Positions 13,191 to 25,740 of a stretch of 64,000 bases of DNA are shown piece after piece (position 1 is the first letter of the stretch; each line of letters begins with the position of its first letter). This stretch comes from Atopsyche davidsoni (lineage: Eukaryota; Arthropoda; Insecta; Trichoptera; Hydrobiosidae). Below the pieces are notes generated by a model, which saw only the letters and a list, made by a program, of their open reading frames with translations, ran no database searches and was not told the DNA's origin. The DNA lies in assembly GCA_022113835.1 (NCBI GenBank), contig JAILWY010000021.1, forward strand, positions 3,410,001-3,474,000. The letters are read 5' to 3'. A program made the translations under genes and the position numbers.

Positions 13191-13271
<81 letters not shown>
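13190..13271. repeat. (AC)n-(AT)n microsatellite
   Basis: A short AC run (about five units, 13191-13200) passes directly into about 35 uninterrupted AT dinucleotides. It is the longest simple repeat in the window. It can fold into a long AT hairpin and is likely to vary in length between individuals. Confidence 0.97.
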
Positions 13272-13273
<2 letters not shown>

Positions 13274-14730
13274 AGAAATGAAGGGTGGGGAGGTTACTAC
13301 ATTTATTAATAAACGCATTTATATGTTGTACAAAAAGTCACAAAATTCTATGAAATTGTGTCATTATATACATAATTGTTTTTCTACTTGAAATTAAAAA
13401 GCAGTCAAAATGACTTCCTTGGGCAATCTTGTGTTAAGAAATCAACAATGGCAACTCATTGTTTTTGAAAACAATTTCATAGCCAATCTAAATGTAAAGA
13501 ATCCTACACTAGAGGTCTGTAAACAATTTTAACACCAGCCGATATGATGGGAGCTCTAACCGACGCTCTGCGGTACAATACATGAGGACATTTACGGAGA
13601 TTTCAATATAGAGAATACCTTCTAACGTATAGCTTGTATCGCCATTGGAACGTGGAGGTTCGAAACAATGTCTTTGTAGAGAAATAGCTAAGCATTACTG
13701 ATTGAAATCACAGTCCATAGAATCTAAATAAAAAAAACAATTCTAAATAGAATGTACATAAAATAAAATATTTAATACGCATGTAGCACGGCATTGTAAT
13801 TTGGCGAGAATTTTAGCACTTCAATTTGAAATTCATGATAAAAAAAAATTCCATGTTTTTATTAATGTATTAAGTATGAACATAAAATTTTTAATTGAGG
13901 TCATATTAAATAACACAATTATTTTATTCTAGTTACTTCATGAAAACGCGGTAAAAGGACAGACTTCCTCAATTATTTCTACTAATGTATTGTAAAAAGA
14001 CTACCCTCTATATAGAATAAGGATTCTCAGTTCTCGTACGAAGAAATAAATCTACAATTTTACTTGTTATTAACTTTAGATGGATTACTGAAAAACCAAA
14101 AACTTTAATAGCCAATGGCTAGACATAAAAGAAACAAAAAGTTTTTTATAAGTATAAATAGATAACAATGTATCTTGCCTATAGTTTCAAATTCCATTAG
14201 CTTTTAAAAATAAAAAAACTAAGCTGCTTAGTTTTTGGAAACGAAATATAATAATACTTTCCAAAATATAACATAATTTATATTTTTTATTTTAAATAAA
14301 TCAAACTTTTTACAACTAATAAAATGTTTTATTCTTGATATTTATTAAATTTTATTTTAAAGATAAAACCGTATTTTTTTATAGTATTGTCCATAAGTTA
14401 CAAGGTATTAAATCATCCAATTAAAAAATCCAAACTTACAATAAGTTTTAAAAAAAATTTTAAAAAAAATATGTTAAATATTTGAATTATATGATAGATA
14501 TGAAAATACTTTTTGCTATTAAGTGGAATATTATCAATTTTATGGATTTATTTGCAAAATTCCATCTAGATTATGTACTGCCAAATAAATATGTCTTACA
14601 AAAATAATACATGTTTTAAAGTTATTTAAACCAAGTGTGCAGATAATCGCGCCGTTCAAAATTACAACTTGTGTAAATCTCTTAAAACTAAATAAGCCAT
14701 TTTGAATAATATCGATTGCGAATCATTTTT
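13272..14730. other. A+T-rich non-coding DNA
   Basis: No gene seen. A modestly balanced stretch lies at 13500-13680. At 14447-14470 the local sequence repeats a TTTTAAAAAAAA block twice. Confidence 0.6.
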
Positions 14731-15010
14731 CAGAATGTCGAGTTTAACCTCTCAGTCCACATTAGGATTTGGAGCGCGTAACAAAAGCGCCGCGTTGTCT
14801 TCTGAAACAACTCATTACAAACGGCGTAAATCCTTCCGTCACTTCCGCTCGGCGGATCCGGCTTTCCGGTAATTGAAAAGGGAGCGGAATTTTTGCCCCG
14901 CTTGGCGCCTCTGTTCTCGATTGAATATTTGTTATTTGTAAAACGTCACCATGGCGACAGCTGACTCGGCACTCCGCACTGATGGATTCGTAAGAGGACT
15001 GTCAATTGGG
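14731..15010. other. Balanced-composition island with ETS-like and X-box-like words
   Basis: A 280 bp CpG-containing island. It includes CACTTCCG (inverted ETS word, 14840-14847) and GTCACCATGGCGAC (14945-14958). The latter can be read as a palindromic RFX X-box variant (11 of 14 positions) or as a start codon in excellent Kozak context. From that ATG (14951) the frame reads MATADSALRTDGF before GTAAGAG (14990), a possible splice donor; if unspliced it runs 41 codons to a stop. A first coding exon is possible but unsupported by anything downstream. Confidence 0.35.
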
Positions 15011-16640
15011 GATTTGGTGTTGCCTCATTCCAATTTCATTCCTTACAACGTGAAATATAAAAGATTTTTTCTTTAAAAAACAAGTTTTCTCAATTTAAAT
15101 ACGACACATGACACATGGCTCGATGTTCAAATTGATATCATATAAATAAATTAAAATAAACACCAGTTTCATGAATCCACAACCGCATAACTAAAAACAT
15201 TTCTTTGTGCGTTTTTTTCCCGAAACATTCGCAATAGGTCGAAAGAACGTGTCTTGAAAAAATTGATACGTAAGTTTAAGGGAATTTTCGACTTATTCAA
15301 CTCGTGATGATATGTGTGCATTTTGGTTTTAAAAAATCCGGACAACTCAATGTATTTCTGACCCTCTTACCGCCCTGCAGCTCTATATACCCTCAAGACT
15401 ACTACCGCCTTCTGGGTCTCAAATCGCCCCCAAGAGAACAATATTCCTCACTTTGGAAATCACTCTACTACACAATGTACTGTGGTCAGACATTCTAGGA
15501 ATTAAAGCTCTTTGATAGAACAACGGGCAATAACAATGTATGCATTTGTCATATATTTAATATTTTGAACTGTATATAAAATATCTTCTTCACATGAATT
15601 TATATTATTTCTATAGAATTTAAATAGTTTATATATTAAATCAATGTATCAAAATAAAATATTTTTATTTTTGTCAATCCGCAAATATCGTTCGTTAGTG
15701 AAAATAATTTTTCAAATTTTTTTTAGTAGAATAAAAATGTGTTTGATTCAGTATTAAATATTCATAGCGCTTTTATTCACTGGTTTCTGTAGAAATCAAA
15801 TCTTGGAATAAAAAATAATTCAGCAGTTCTAAAAATACAGAAGAGTTAAAACCAAAGGCTGTTCGACAGAATTAGGGTCTAAGCTGTAAATTTCGAACAA
15901 TAAATCGAATATTTCCTGCAAAATTTCCAAATAAATTGTGCGGTTACGCACACATCTAAAAGTATAATTTAGTATGGACCGCTGTATCGTTTATTCCGAG
16001 AACGGCGGTCATCACGTCTGCCACAGAGCCTTCTACCGAAACCAGCGAAATCTGTATTTTCCTGAAAATTCTTTGCGTTGTAGCAATACTGCCTTAGCAT
16101 TCGTTTGTTCTTTATTTATTTTTGTTTCAAATTAACTGAAACGTTCTTATAAATCATTAAAAATTTGAGAATATTGATTAATCAATATTTCAAAACAACA
16201 ATCAATAATTTCTTATACCACTCCTATACTCTTGTTTATAAGATCTACAAACTATAAATCAGATACTTAATAATATTTTATTACCCTCATACAATTTAAT
16301 ATCGATGTAGTAAAGTTGATGACTACGCTAATCTACAATACATTATAATAAGGAACATAAAGAATTATAAGCTAAATGGGCTCACTTCACTCTCTTTGTA
16401 GGTACCTAAATATAATTTATAAAAATACTACAGCTCTAATTGCAAGAAATTAAAAATAAAAATCATTATAAAATCATTATAGCCGATATAGCGCCAAAAC
16501 AAATAAATCATTATTTTACTCGTGTGTATCTACTGTACAAAGTTATTTATTCATTCAATAAAAGTATGTGCATACAAAAACATCCAACACGTACTAAAAT
16601 TGTTATCGTTTTTTATAAGCCCACCTAAAAAAACCACCCA
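15011..16640. other. A+T-rich non-coding DNA
   Basis: No credible gene. A small pyrimidine-rich balanced patch lies at 15355-15490, where a 64-codon plus frame crosses, and another at 15955-16090. Neither is recognised. Confidence 0.55.
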
Positions 16641-16900
16641 TACATTACCCCTCGCCGAACGATCGTGCAACCTTCGATAATGCCTCGCACACTTCCATCC
16701 CTTTCCTGGAGGGTTGGTTCCTTTTTAAATATGACATAAACAAGCAGTGAACATTTGTGCGCTGGCGGATAAGCGCCTGAATAATGACGTCATCGGAAGT
16801 GGGCCGAGCATTCTGCATTGACCGCTAAGAGTGCTGATGCGTCGGGTATTTTTTCTCTTTTTTCCACCCTTCTAATGGCCGCTGAATTTATAGCAGTGTT
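16641..16900. other. Balanced-composition island
   Basis: About 260 bp containing the CRE plus ETS composite listed separately, a GCGCTGGCGGATAAGCGCC segment with an imperfect inverted repeat (GGCG..CGCC), and TAATGGCCGC near 16872. There is no long open frame. The site density makes it a good enhancer or promoter candidate, but no transcript start can be seen. Confidence 0.4.
16785..16801 (+). promoter_or_regulatory. Composite CRE and ETS-type sites
   Basis: A full palindromic cAMP-response element, TGACGTCA (16785-16792), is followed one base later by CGGAAGTG (16794-16801), a strong ETS-family word. Bound proteins would be CREB/ATF and an ETS factor. Such pairs are common in promoters and signal-responsive enhancers. 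Function here is inferred from the motif only. Confidence 0.4.
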
Positions 16901-19900
16901 TGCGGGTGAAAGGTTTTTTTGATGGTGTTATTAAATTTAAGAATAATTTCCCTATTTTACAGTAACTCGCAGCTCGCTAAATAAATGGGTCATTTTGTAA
17001 AATTATCGCCAAATGTTTCAAACGTCTGTTGACGAAAAAAATGTTTAATCGTTTAAAAACAGTACAATTTATTTAAGCCATCTTGAAAATAAAAACTATA
17101 AAATATCAATCAGTCCTAAAAAGTAAAAATATAAACATAAATCATCCGTTTTGCTGCCATTCAGGACTTAAGTACAATAAAATAGGTTTTTTTCTCATAT
17201 GCAATTCAATTTACAAAAAAAACTTTTTTTTATATTCAAATAAAAATAAACTAGGTAGAATTTTTCGAGAATTTAGTTATTTAATGATGATTCCTCGTCG
17301 AGTTTTTCAAATCCTATTCAATTATATATTTCATTCAAGCATTTTAAAGCTTAAAAACCTCATCACAAAGAACTTACAAGATCTAAAGAAAGGATTCTTT
17401 CAGATAGTACTTAGTAGTAACAAGGTCACAATAAGGGGCTAACAAAAAACAGTCCTGAAAAAATATTTTCATTTGGAGTTTGCTCACAGTGAGGGTAAGT
17501 TTTGGTTTGAGGGTAAACACTATTAAGGGTTGTTTATTTTGTTTCTTACAGTTTCGATGCTCACAAATAAGCGATTTATGTCATACAAGAAAATCTCAGA
17601 TACAATAATATAGATTCACAAAAAGCAGAGTACCTTTTTTACGTGACACCATTGTGTAGTGTAAATATTAGATCTGCTTTCTCTACTTTAGATTTCAGAG
17701 GCGTATATTATGAAAAGTTTATATGCTTAACATTTTTTAACAACTTTTTATTTTATAATCGAAAGTTTTTTTGACACAATAACCTATAAAGAAAGTTAAG
17801 CGTGTTACAGTTTTGTATAGATGTGTATATGATTTTTTTTAACTACAGATTTATTAAATTCACTTTTTATAATAAATTTTATTTGCATAAATATTTTTTT
17901 CTAAAAACTTTTTTTGATATATTATTTTTTAACGCGGCTTAAAAAAAAATTATGAAGTATTGAGAAATTTTAAACAGTCAAAAACATATAAATGTAGTTT
18001 TGGCCTCGCTCAACTGATAATACATTTGGCCTAGCCGATGTCAAGAACATTGGCCCGTTTCTTCCTTACCAATAATCTCTAAGTTTACTCTGACAGAAGG
18101 TCCATCCCTCTCAACACACTATCCACTTCCATCTAAAGCCCTTCAGCCTTCAGCAAAGTCATCTCTCTGAGTAAACTGTCGTAAATTTTCATATTGATTT
18201 TACCTCTAAATCTTTGAAACTCATCATCATCTTATCTCTCAGCTTTAATGGTTGCCTATTAAAACAGATTTAGTAATTATAGAATATTCAATTCTCTATC
18301 TTAATTACACTTCCGAAGTCTCACTATTTATGAAATATTATTTTTATACTGTTATAAAATTTCAATATACAACAATATAATGTAATCATTAATTCTCAGT
18401 AATAAGGCATACATTTTTAAATAAAAATTTTCAATTTTAATTACTATGTTTTTGATGAAAAAAATATTCTCTGAATCGAAAAACTTATAAAGTGTTAAAA
18501 AATAATCCAGTTATTTTTTTTCGTTCACAAAATCTTCGAATAAGTTCGCATGAGCGTCATGAAGTGGTAACAAACTGTTGTAAAATTGATCTGAATTACG
18601 CCTTGAGATACAAAAATACCTCTTTTCGTCTACTCTAATGCAGGTAGAAAAACTTGTTAGATAAATGGACAAGCCGTCTATTCACGCCGCATATGAAACT
18701 GTAAACACGGTCAATCCAGACAATTGTTTCATACGGAAGCACCAGAGTTGTTTGTTCAGTCGGCGATCAACAATACGGGGATGTGGGTTAGGCAAAATTA
18801 GCCCCTGTGAAGGGGATTGTAAAGTACACAGTGGCTCATATGATCCCAGAGCAGTTTAGCTCATGTTTGTACACTGAAATTAGCAACGGATCAGAGGATT
18901 ATGACGGATTTAAACAAATTTTGATGTTTGGATAATGATTGTTTGTTTGGAGTTTTACTTTTATATTTATATTCGTACTTATAAAATTGAGTTACAGCAA
19001 AATATTGTTAAATCTTTATTGCAGCTTTTCTCAGATTTATTTTTAATGAAAATGCCACTTACAATTAAAAAAAAAACATATTCAAAACCACATCTTTCTA
19101 GCAAAAGAAGGACCAAATACCGCAAGTAATTAACCATAATGGTATTGAACTTAAATCACAATTCATCATAACTTAAAAAATAACCAATAAAAATACGGTG
19201 TAAGTGGTAAACTTACTGCTTGAAAGATATTTATGACTCTATTTAAAAAAATAACTGAATACAAAGATATACGTTCTGTTTGGTTCATTATAGCAGTAAA
19301 CCTTCATAAGCATATTTACCGTAAGAATTGAGTTTACCATAGAAAAACCACGGTCAAAAACTAAAGCCCCAGAGACTCATGTTACTTTAACAAGTCACAA
19401 AATAGACGTAGACGCGGATGAACGCGAAAGCTGGTTTTACTCAATACCTTCATTCTAAATGCAATTTTTTATAAATATGAAAACAATTTTATATATTTTT
19501 TTAATCTTATGTGGATCTACAAAAAGTGATTAAGTGTAGTATATTATGAAATTAACTAAACTATGTTATGAAATTTACTTATAAAACAATATTACGATAG
19601 TCGATAAAGCAACAGTACTTTGACTAGTAAAAGCACTTGGTCGCGATAGTATATAGATTTGGGTATGAATCTCACGGGTGTCGTGGATTTTTTAAAATGT
19701 TTTTCTCATCGTTTCATTTGTGAATCAATTGACTTCCCCATACATTTGGATAGAAGAAAAATTAAAAATATTCGGATTTATTAGATATATTAACCTTTGC
19801 TTGTAAGTTAAAAAAAATCTACAAAGTATTAAATTGTATTTTTCAATGACTCCACTCTTTGAAAACTTCGTTATTATTATTACATCTATTGTAAAATATT

Positions 19901-22900
19901 TCGCCTTTGTTAATCACTTTATTCAAGCCATCTTCTTTCAAAGATTTTGATCAAATTTTCCTCAAAAATAAAATTAGTAAAATTTTATAAATATGTTTTG
20001 CTCTCATTCTTAAAAAAAGGAATGAGTTTTAATAGAAATAATCGCTTTTTATCATGCTGCAAGGAAAAATTACTTTAAACTGAAGCCATACTTTAATAAT
20101 TTGTAATTCATGTTTCCTACATAATTTTAAAAGTTATTTTTGTTCTCGTTTGAAATTTAAATATGACATTATATCTTATGAGTTAAATTTGTACCTTCTG
20201 TGAAATATTAAATTATGTTAAAATCTTTTTTGGATATTATCAACCTTTAAAATTAGTCTTTATAATGTTTTCATGTATGTTTTCAAATTCTAAAAACTTG
20301 GTCATCAAAAACATAATTAAGTTACCATTACCACTAATAATCTCTAAAAATGTGGTATTTATTTAATATCGCTTCTTTAAATTTGCTCATATGTTGCATT
20401 TAACACGAGAATTTTTGTGATAATTTTGATTAAAATCTTAATTAAGAGACAACACATTGTCAAAAAACAACATAAGATTATGTTTTTAATAGAAAATAAC
20501 ATCGCCGATAAATTTCTACCAATTTGTTGAAAAGGTCTGATTAACCATTATTTTTAAACTGCTTGTATTAAAACACAATGTGTCACACAAAATACCGTGA
20601 AAATAATCTGTCGTCATGTTTTACGAAATCAAACTAATACAATACAAAAAAATAAGATTCTTTAGATAAACAATCTCTTTTAATCACGACCATGAGAGAT
20701 ATAAATACAATAAATTATTTATAAAGGAATTTAGCGTTTTTTTCTCGTATTTTCCTGAATTTGCGTGAATTTATCTTTTGTAAAATCTTGAATAAATTTC
20801 GATATTAAGTTCTGCTGTTGAGTCCTTCCAGCTTTGGTTGGCTTTGAGAACAATGAATTATTTTAATGAACTGGCTTTTAACGCTTTAGCCGAATCTTTT
20901 AATATGGAAATTTGTTCAAGTATTATTTTCATTCTAAACGAAATACCATGAGTCGTAAATTATTTAAATAATTTAAGCTTTTATATAAATCTGTGTTATT
21001 TAAATTTTTAAAAAAACTGTAGATGTAAAGTTTGAATGAGAATATAAAATGAAATATTTATTTACTTTCTGAGCGTGTATTGATATCATTGTCTCTATAA
21101 TTAAAACTTAGGATAAAAATGAAAATATTTTTCAAAATCTGAATAAAGTTTAAAAAAATGAAAAATCAAAAAATGATATAAAAAGCAGTTAAAAAAATAC
21201 ATCTAAGTTATTATTGGTGAACAATTTTTATTTTATTATTTACCCGTTAACGTTATTATGTAAGAGGATTAATTTTAAAATATTAACTAACCCGAGACCA
21301 TAATAAAGGAAATAACCAAAATATACAATTCTCACAAACAAAATTATATAATGCAGTCTGGGATTGTTATCAATGACAATTAAATTAGTTTGTGGAGCTT
21401 TGCTTTGAGAGGTGTTATTCATTTTCATTAAAGATGATCTTCGAATGGTCACAAGCTTGCCAGGACAATATTTATATAACAGAACTGATGAACCTCTCTG
21501 TTATAATTTTTTTTAAGGATTACGAAGAATTGTTCATAATGAAATACTTCCGATCCAAAAATAAGTAGTTCAAATTATTCATCGTTAAACTTAATTTCCA
21601 GTCATCAATATAAGTAGATATAAATAATGTATTACTGTTTCATAAAATGGCGGGTACAATTTTTATCATTAAAGGAATAATTGAAACAATTATATAATTA
21701 AAATAAGACAAAATGTTTTCGTAAGCAATCACGATTTTTTTTGTGCAATTGAATCTCCAAAGTCTTTTGAAATAAACTGTAGAGCTTTAACTGGATGAAA
21801 GTTGAATAGTAATTGTCAAGCGTGTATTTAATGTACCTCAGCTGAGCCTCAATTTTTTGTTGTTGTTCATAAACTGATGATTATATGAAAAACAGTTTTT
21901 AACTGTCTATAATAATCGTTTTTATATCATCAATAATATCAGTCTCGATACTGTGACCATTTTCAATAATTTTAAGCAACAATTAACACAAACCACAACG
22001 CAGTACTATTTGTACTTGTAAAAATAAATGAAGTGATTTTAATCAATAAAACAAAACATAATACAATATATGATTTTTTCAAAAGTGATTGCATCAAAGG
22101 CAAAAATATCTAAGCGTATGGGTTTCTTAAAATCAATATTATCCCTTCGGTAAGATTTTTCAACATTCCTGCTCTGGCTCCAAGCCAATAATGCGGCCCA
22201 AGGTATTGTTTTGCGAATTTCAGCGGGTTCAAACATATTAATTTTTTTATATAAGCTCTTTTAAAAACGGACTTTTTCCGATCAACTTCAACTGAGAATG
22301 CAATAATGCATTTTTATATAATGTACGAATACTTGCAGACTTCCATTCAAAGCATCGACCTTTTGATCTATAAAGAAATATTCCACTTTTTGCAAATACT
22401 CAAAGAATCTTTCCATCTTAAGCACAAAACTGATTCATGACCAAACAATTCAGTTAGCACTCAGTGTTTTTTTCAATTTTTACATACAACAATAATTAAA
22501 TTTACTTAGTGTTTTTTGAATCATTATTTCATAATTTGAGTTATTAAAATTATAAATATATGTGTAATAATGACGATGAATGTTAAAAGTAAAAATTTGC
22601 CACTCTTTCTTGCCGACTGTCATGTCTTGGGTTTAATTACAAAAAAAGCATTGACTTTATCAGTTATTAAATTCTGTGTATTAAATAAAACATCTCCAAG
22701 CATAAAAATAAGAAACTCTCGAGAAAAAATGCTATGATATAGGTTTTCTAAGATTCTTCTGCATTCAACAAAGTGAAACCCGGAGACTTATTGGTTTTAT
22801 TAGAAACGATTGATCATCATAATTATAAAGTTAAAATACTCTTCTATTGTCAATATTATTTCAACAAGGAAATCACTTGCAATAATTGTTACCACTTACA

Positions 22901-24100
22901 TTTTCCCATTAAATTAACTTCTATCGAGCTATTGAATGCCAACACAAACAATACCAATATTCAAACGTTGGCCTTAAAACAATAATACAGTAAACGAACA
23001 TTTGTGAATAAGTGGTATTTTATTTTGTATTTTTTTCTCGAAAATAAATTTAAATTGGTCGAAAAAATTGACTATATCTAACCATGAAAAGATTTAAAAC
23101 GAAGCAGCGCTAAAAATAACTAAAAATAATAAAACCATTAAAAAAATAAAGTATATTTCAGCCATAATGTATTTATATATAATAAATATAAATATTCCAT
23201 AAAAAAACTTTTTCATAAACTTTATACAAAGTTTGTTACATTGTAATTATCAAAAACGAGAATTCTTTTCTCCACCTTAAAAATGTCTGAACATTCTGAA
23301 GACAAAAATACAAACAAATCCAGTTCCTTTGTAAAAAAAAGTATCAAAAAGATAATCGTAAAATTACTTTCATTAAATTCGTATTATAATTATTTTCACG
23401 ATTTGTTTTACATTTTCTTTCGAATTTCGCTGTCTTTGTGTAAGCTTCTAGAACACATTTCCAAGAATTCAGGTAATATTTCTTGTACATATTTGACTAC
23501 ACGTGTAAAATGAGTGCTTTTGAAATATAACTAAAGGTATATCATTTTTGAATCCTGAGATATGTGGAGCGAGCGTTGATTCTGCGGATTTTCATAGCTA
23601 ATTCTTTGATAAAAAAAATTTCTAAATTTTTTACATTTATTTTGATCTGCTTTCTTTTGTTTGAGATTTTGACTTTGCTTTGTACATTTTAATTAAATTT
23701 TCAAATTTAACGTCGTTTTCGTGCTTACGATTTGTGTTAGCCGAAATGCCGTTCGTTTAAAATAAAATACTTAAAACTCTTAAAGCCATATAGAATTTTT
23801 TTCTATGGTCGAACTGTGGATCTTTTTTTACTTCAAATGAAAATAAAGATATAATCAAGAAAAATTGATTTATCGATTTAGAGTATTTTATTAAATAACA
23901 ATGGATACACGTATGATATGCATCCGTATAACGTGCAACGTGATAATTTTTTTTTACAAAAAATAGTACTTAGCAAGCAAGTAAAAATGCTCGCGTTTTT
24001 TGTGTTGTAGTTTCTGAGTTCGTTTTGTATTGGGAAGCGTTATACTAGACCTCTGCTTTTTTTAAAAGTAAAACTATGATGTGCGTGAATAGTCGTAAGT
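16901..24100. other. Long A+T-rich desert
   Basis: Over 7 kb with almost no G+C-rich relief, apart from moderate patches near 18000-18190 and 18650-18860. Open frames here (for example 17083-17442, 119 codons; 23283-23513, 76 codons) are Lys/Asn/Ile/Phe-rich, as expected from A+T-rich random sequence, and I reject them as genes. No tRNA, snRNA or repeat was recognised. Confidence 0.6.
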
Positions 24101-24335
24101 GATTGCTTAGAACAATGAATAAACAAGTTATCCAGAGCGGCCTTGTCCACGGCGCCCTCTCTTCCAGGGTTGGACCGCGGACCGATCCATCTTCTCTGTC
24201 ATCCCCTCAACAGAGCGATTACAGCGGCCAGACCCTCAGCCCACCGCACCCCCTTATTAATCAACTTATGGTATCAACATTTCAGGACCGTGCTAGTCTC
24301 TTAAAATCTACCGTGGAAAACTGTTGCAAGAAAAT
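24101..24335. other. Balanced-composition island with a 78-codon open frame
   Basis: The plus strand is open from 24103 to 24339. The central translation is Ser/Pro/Gln-rich (LSSPQQSDYSGQTLSPPHPL), a composition seen in disordered parts of transcription factors. A balanced island can equally give this by chance, and I recognise no domain. The frame starts and stops within the island, with no clear acceptor. Coding status is undecided and more likely non-coding. Confidence 0.3.
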
Positions 24336-25500
24336 CTGAATGTTAAAATATTACAACCCACCCAGATTTATGTATTACATTATATTTCAGTGGCAGAACT
24401 GTTTTGAAAATCTCTATAAAAAAAATTACATTCTAATAAAATTATTTCTCATTTCAAACTGGTGCTTACTGTGTTGTAATTTTAGACTAGCGAATTACAG
24501 AATAATTTTTTATCTCGATACAAAATATTAAAAATGAAAAAGAGGTTTCCCTAAACGAAAATATCCACTTGAATAATTCGCTCCGAATATAATTGTTGCT
24601 ACAAATTGAACCTAGAAAAAAGTTTAATATCACATAAATTCAGTTTCCACAGCTCACTTTTAGCTGCCAGTTCGTACGCCTCGTCCGTTTTTATTAAAAA
24701 CTGTTATTTACATTATAATGGGCCGGGTGTTTTGGACAGTGGATCCTTTGTTTGTATAATAAGGTGTTTTCAATTTGTTGGGTCGATTCTAAAAGTATTC
24801 AATGAGAATTTTTTTATTCATTGAATGTTGTCAAAGTTGCTTTAATTCTGTTTTGTTCCTTCAAACATGTGAATTGTTACAACCCTAAAAGCGAATTAAC
24901 GTTCTTTACCTCTGAGATACAGACTGTTGTATATTATATTTTTTAAAAATCGTCTATCACATTCGATAAGCTTATTCTAAGCAGTACGTACATATATCAC
25001 ATTATATAAAGTCTAAACGTAAACAAAGCATAAAGGTGGAACATTACTTGTTTCCTTTTTTCAGAGTTGTTTGTTTCAAAGAAAAATGACATTTTCGCGT
25101 ACTAAATATAAATCATATCCTGGAAGGTTACACCAAATTACGGCGACTCCGTGATGTATTAAATATTTTCGTGAATTTGCGTGCGTCGAGTATGCGTATT
25201 CTAGTCGGAATATTATTATGCATAGATGTAAAATTAATTTTTATTTATGCTAAGACACCAGGATTTACATCAACCAATTACAAATTTAAAAGTCACACTG
25301 TATCAAAGAAAATTTAAATTTTTAAGAAAAACCGAATCACAGTATTCCGGAAAACACGGTCCAATGTTTGCTCGTAAATAGTACATAGGGAGAAATTACA
25401 AATAACGGTAGTTAACCCTTTATTTTTAAACTCATTTTTTTATTAATTAATTTTTTTTTTAAGAGTAAACATACATGAATTATGGAAGAAAAAACGAGAA
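24336..25500. other. A+T-rich non-coding DNA
   Basis: No credible gene. A small balanced patch at 25095-25210 contains a TTACGGCGACTCCGTGATG stretch. Frames of 63-72 codons at 24340-24824 are A+T-driven. Confidence 0.55.
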
Positions 25501-25740
25501 TGGGCAATGACTAAGGGTCTCTCGTATCCTGCGCTCAGATATTCACCCTCCGCGGGAACCGAACCCACCAACGCCGTGAGTGAAATATACTCCGCCCCCA
25601 GGCCAGTAAATTAACATAACGGCACAGCCTTGTACACTGTGTAGGTATATCTATATACGCAAGGAATACAAGGACTGCCCCGCCTGTTGGGTGCCAGGCC
25701 GGCTAATAAATCTTCAGGTTTCTTTCTTAGCGATTCACCC
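25501..25740. other. Balanced-composition island
   Basis: About 240 bp, including CCGCGGGAACCGAACCCACC and GGGTGCCAGGCCGGC. No open frame or RNA fold is recognised. The GAACCGAACCC word is only superficially like a tRNA T-arm and lacks the rest. Confidence 0.4.

Noticed and set aside
13201..13270. Replication origin or promoter in the long AT run
   Set aside because: A simple AT microsatellite explains it. No other origin or promoter signal is near.
16704..16717. TTTCCTGGAGGGTT word shared with about 32.9 kb
   Set aside because: A single shared word of this length between two places in 64 kb is within chance, and the flanks do not align.
17083..17442. 119-codon plus-strand open frame
   Set aside because: Its translation is almost wholly Lys, Asn, Ile, Phe and Ser from A/T-rich codons. 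No domain is recognised and it lies in a featureless A+T desert. It is consistent with chance.
25550..25575. tRNA T-arm-like GAACCGAACCC
   Set aside because: No matching D arm, anticodon arm or acceptor stem is present around it.
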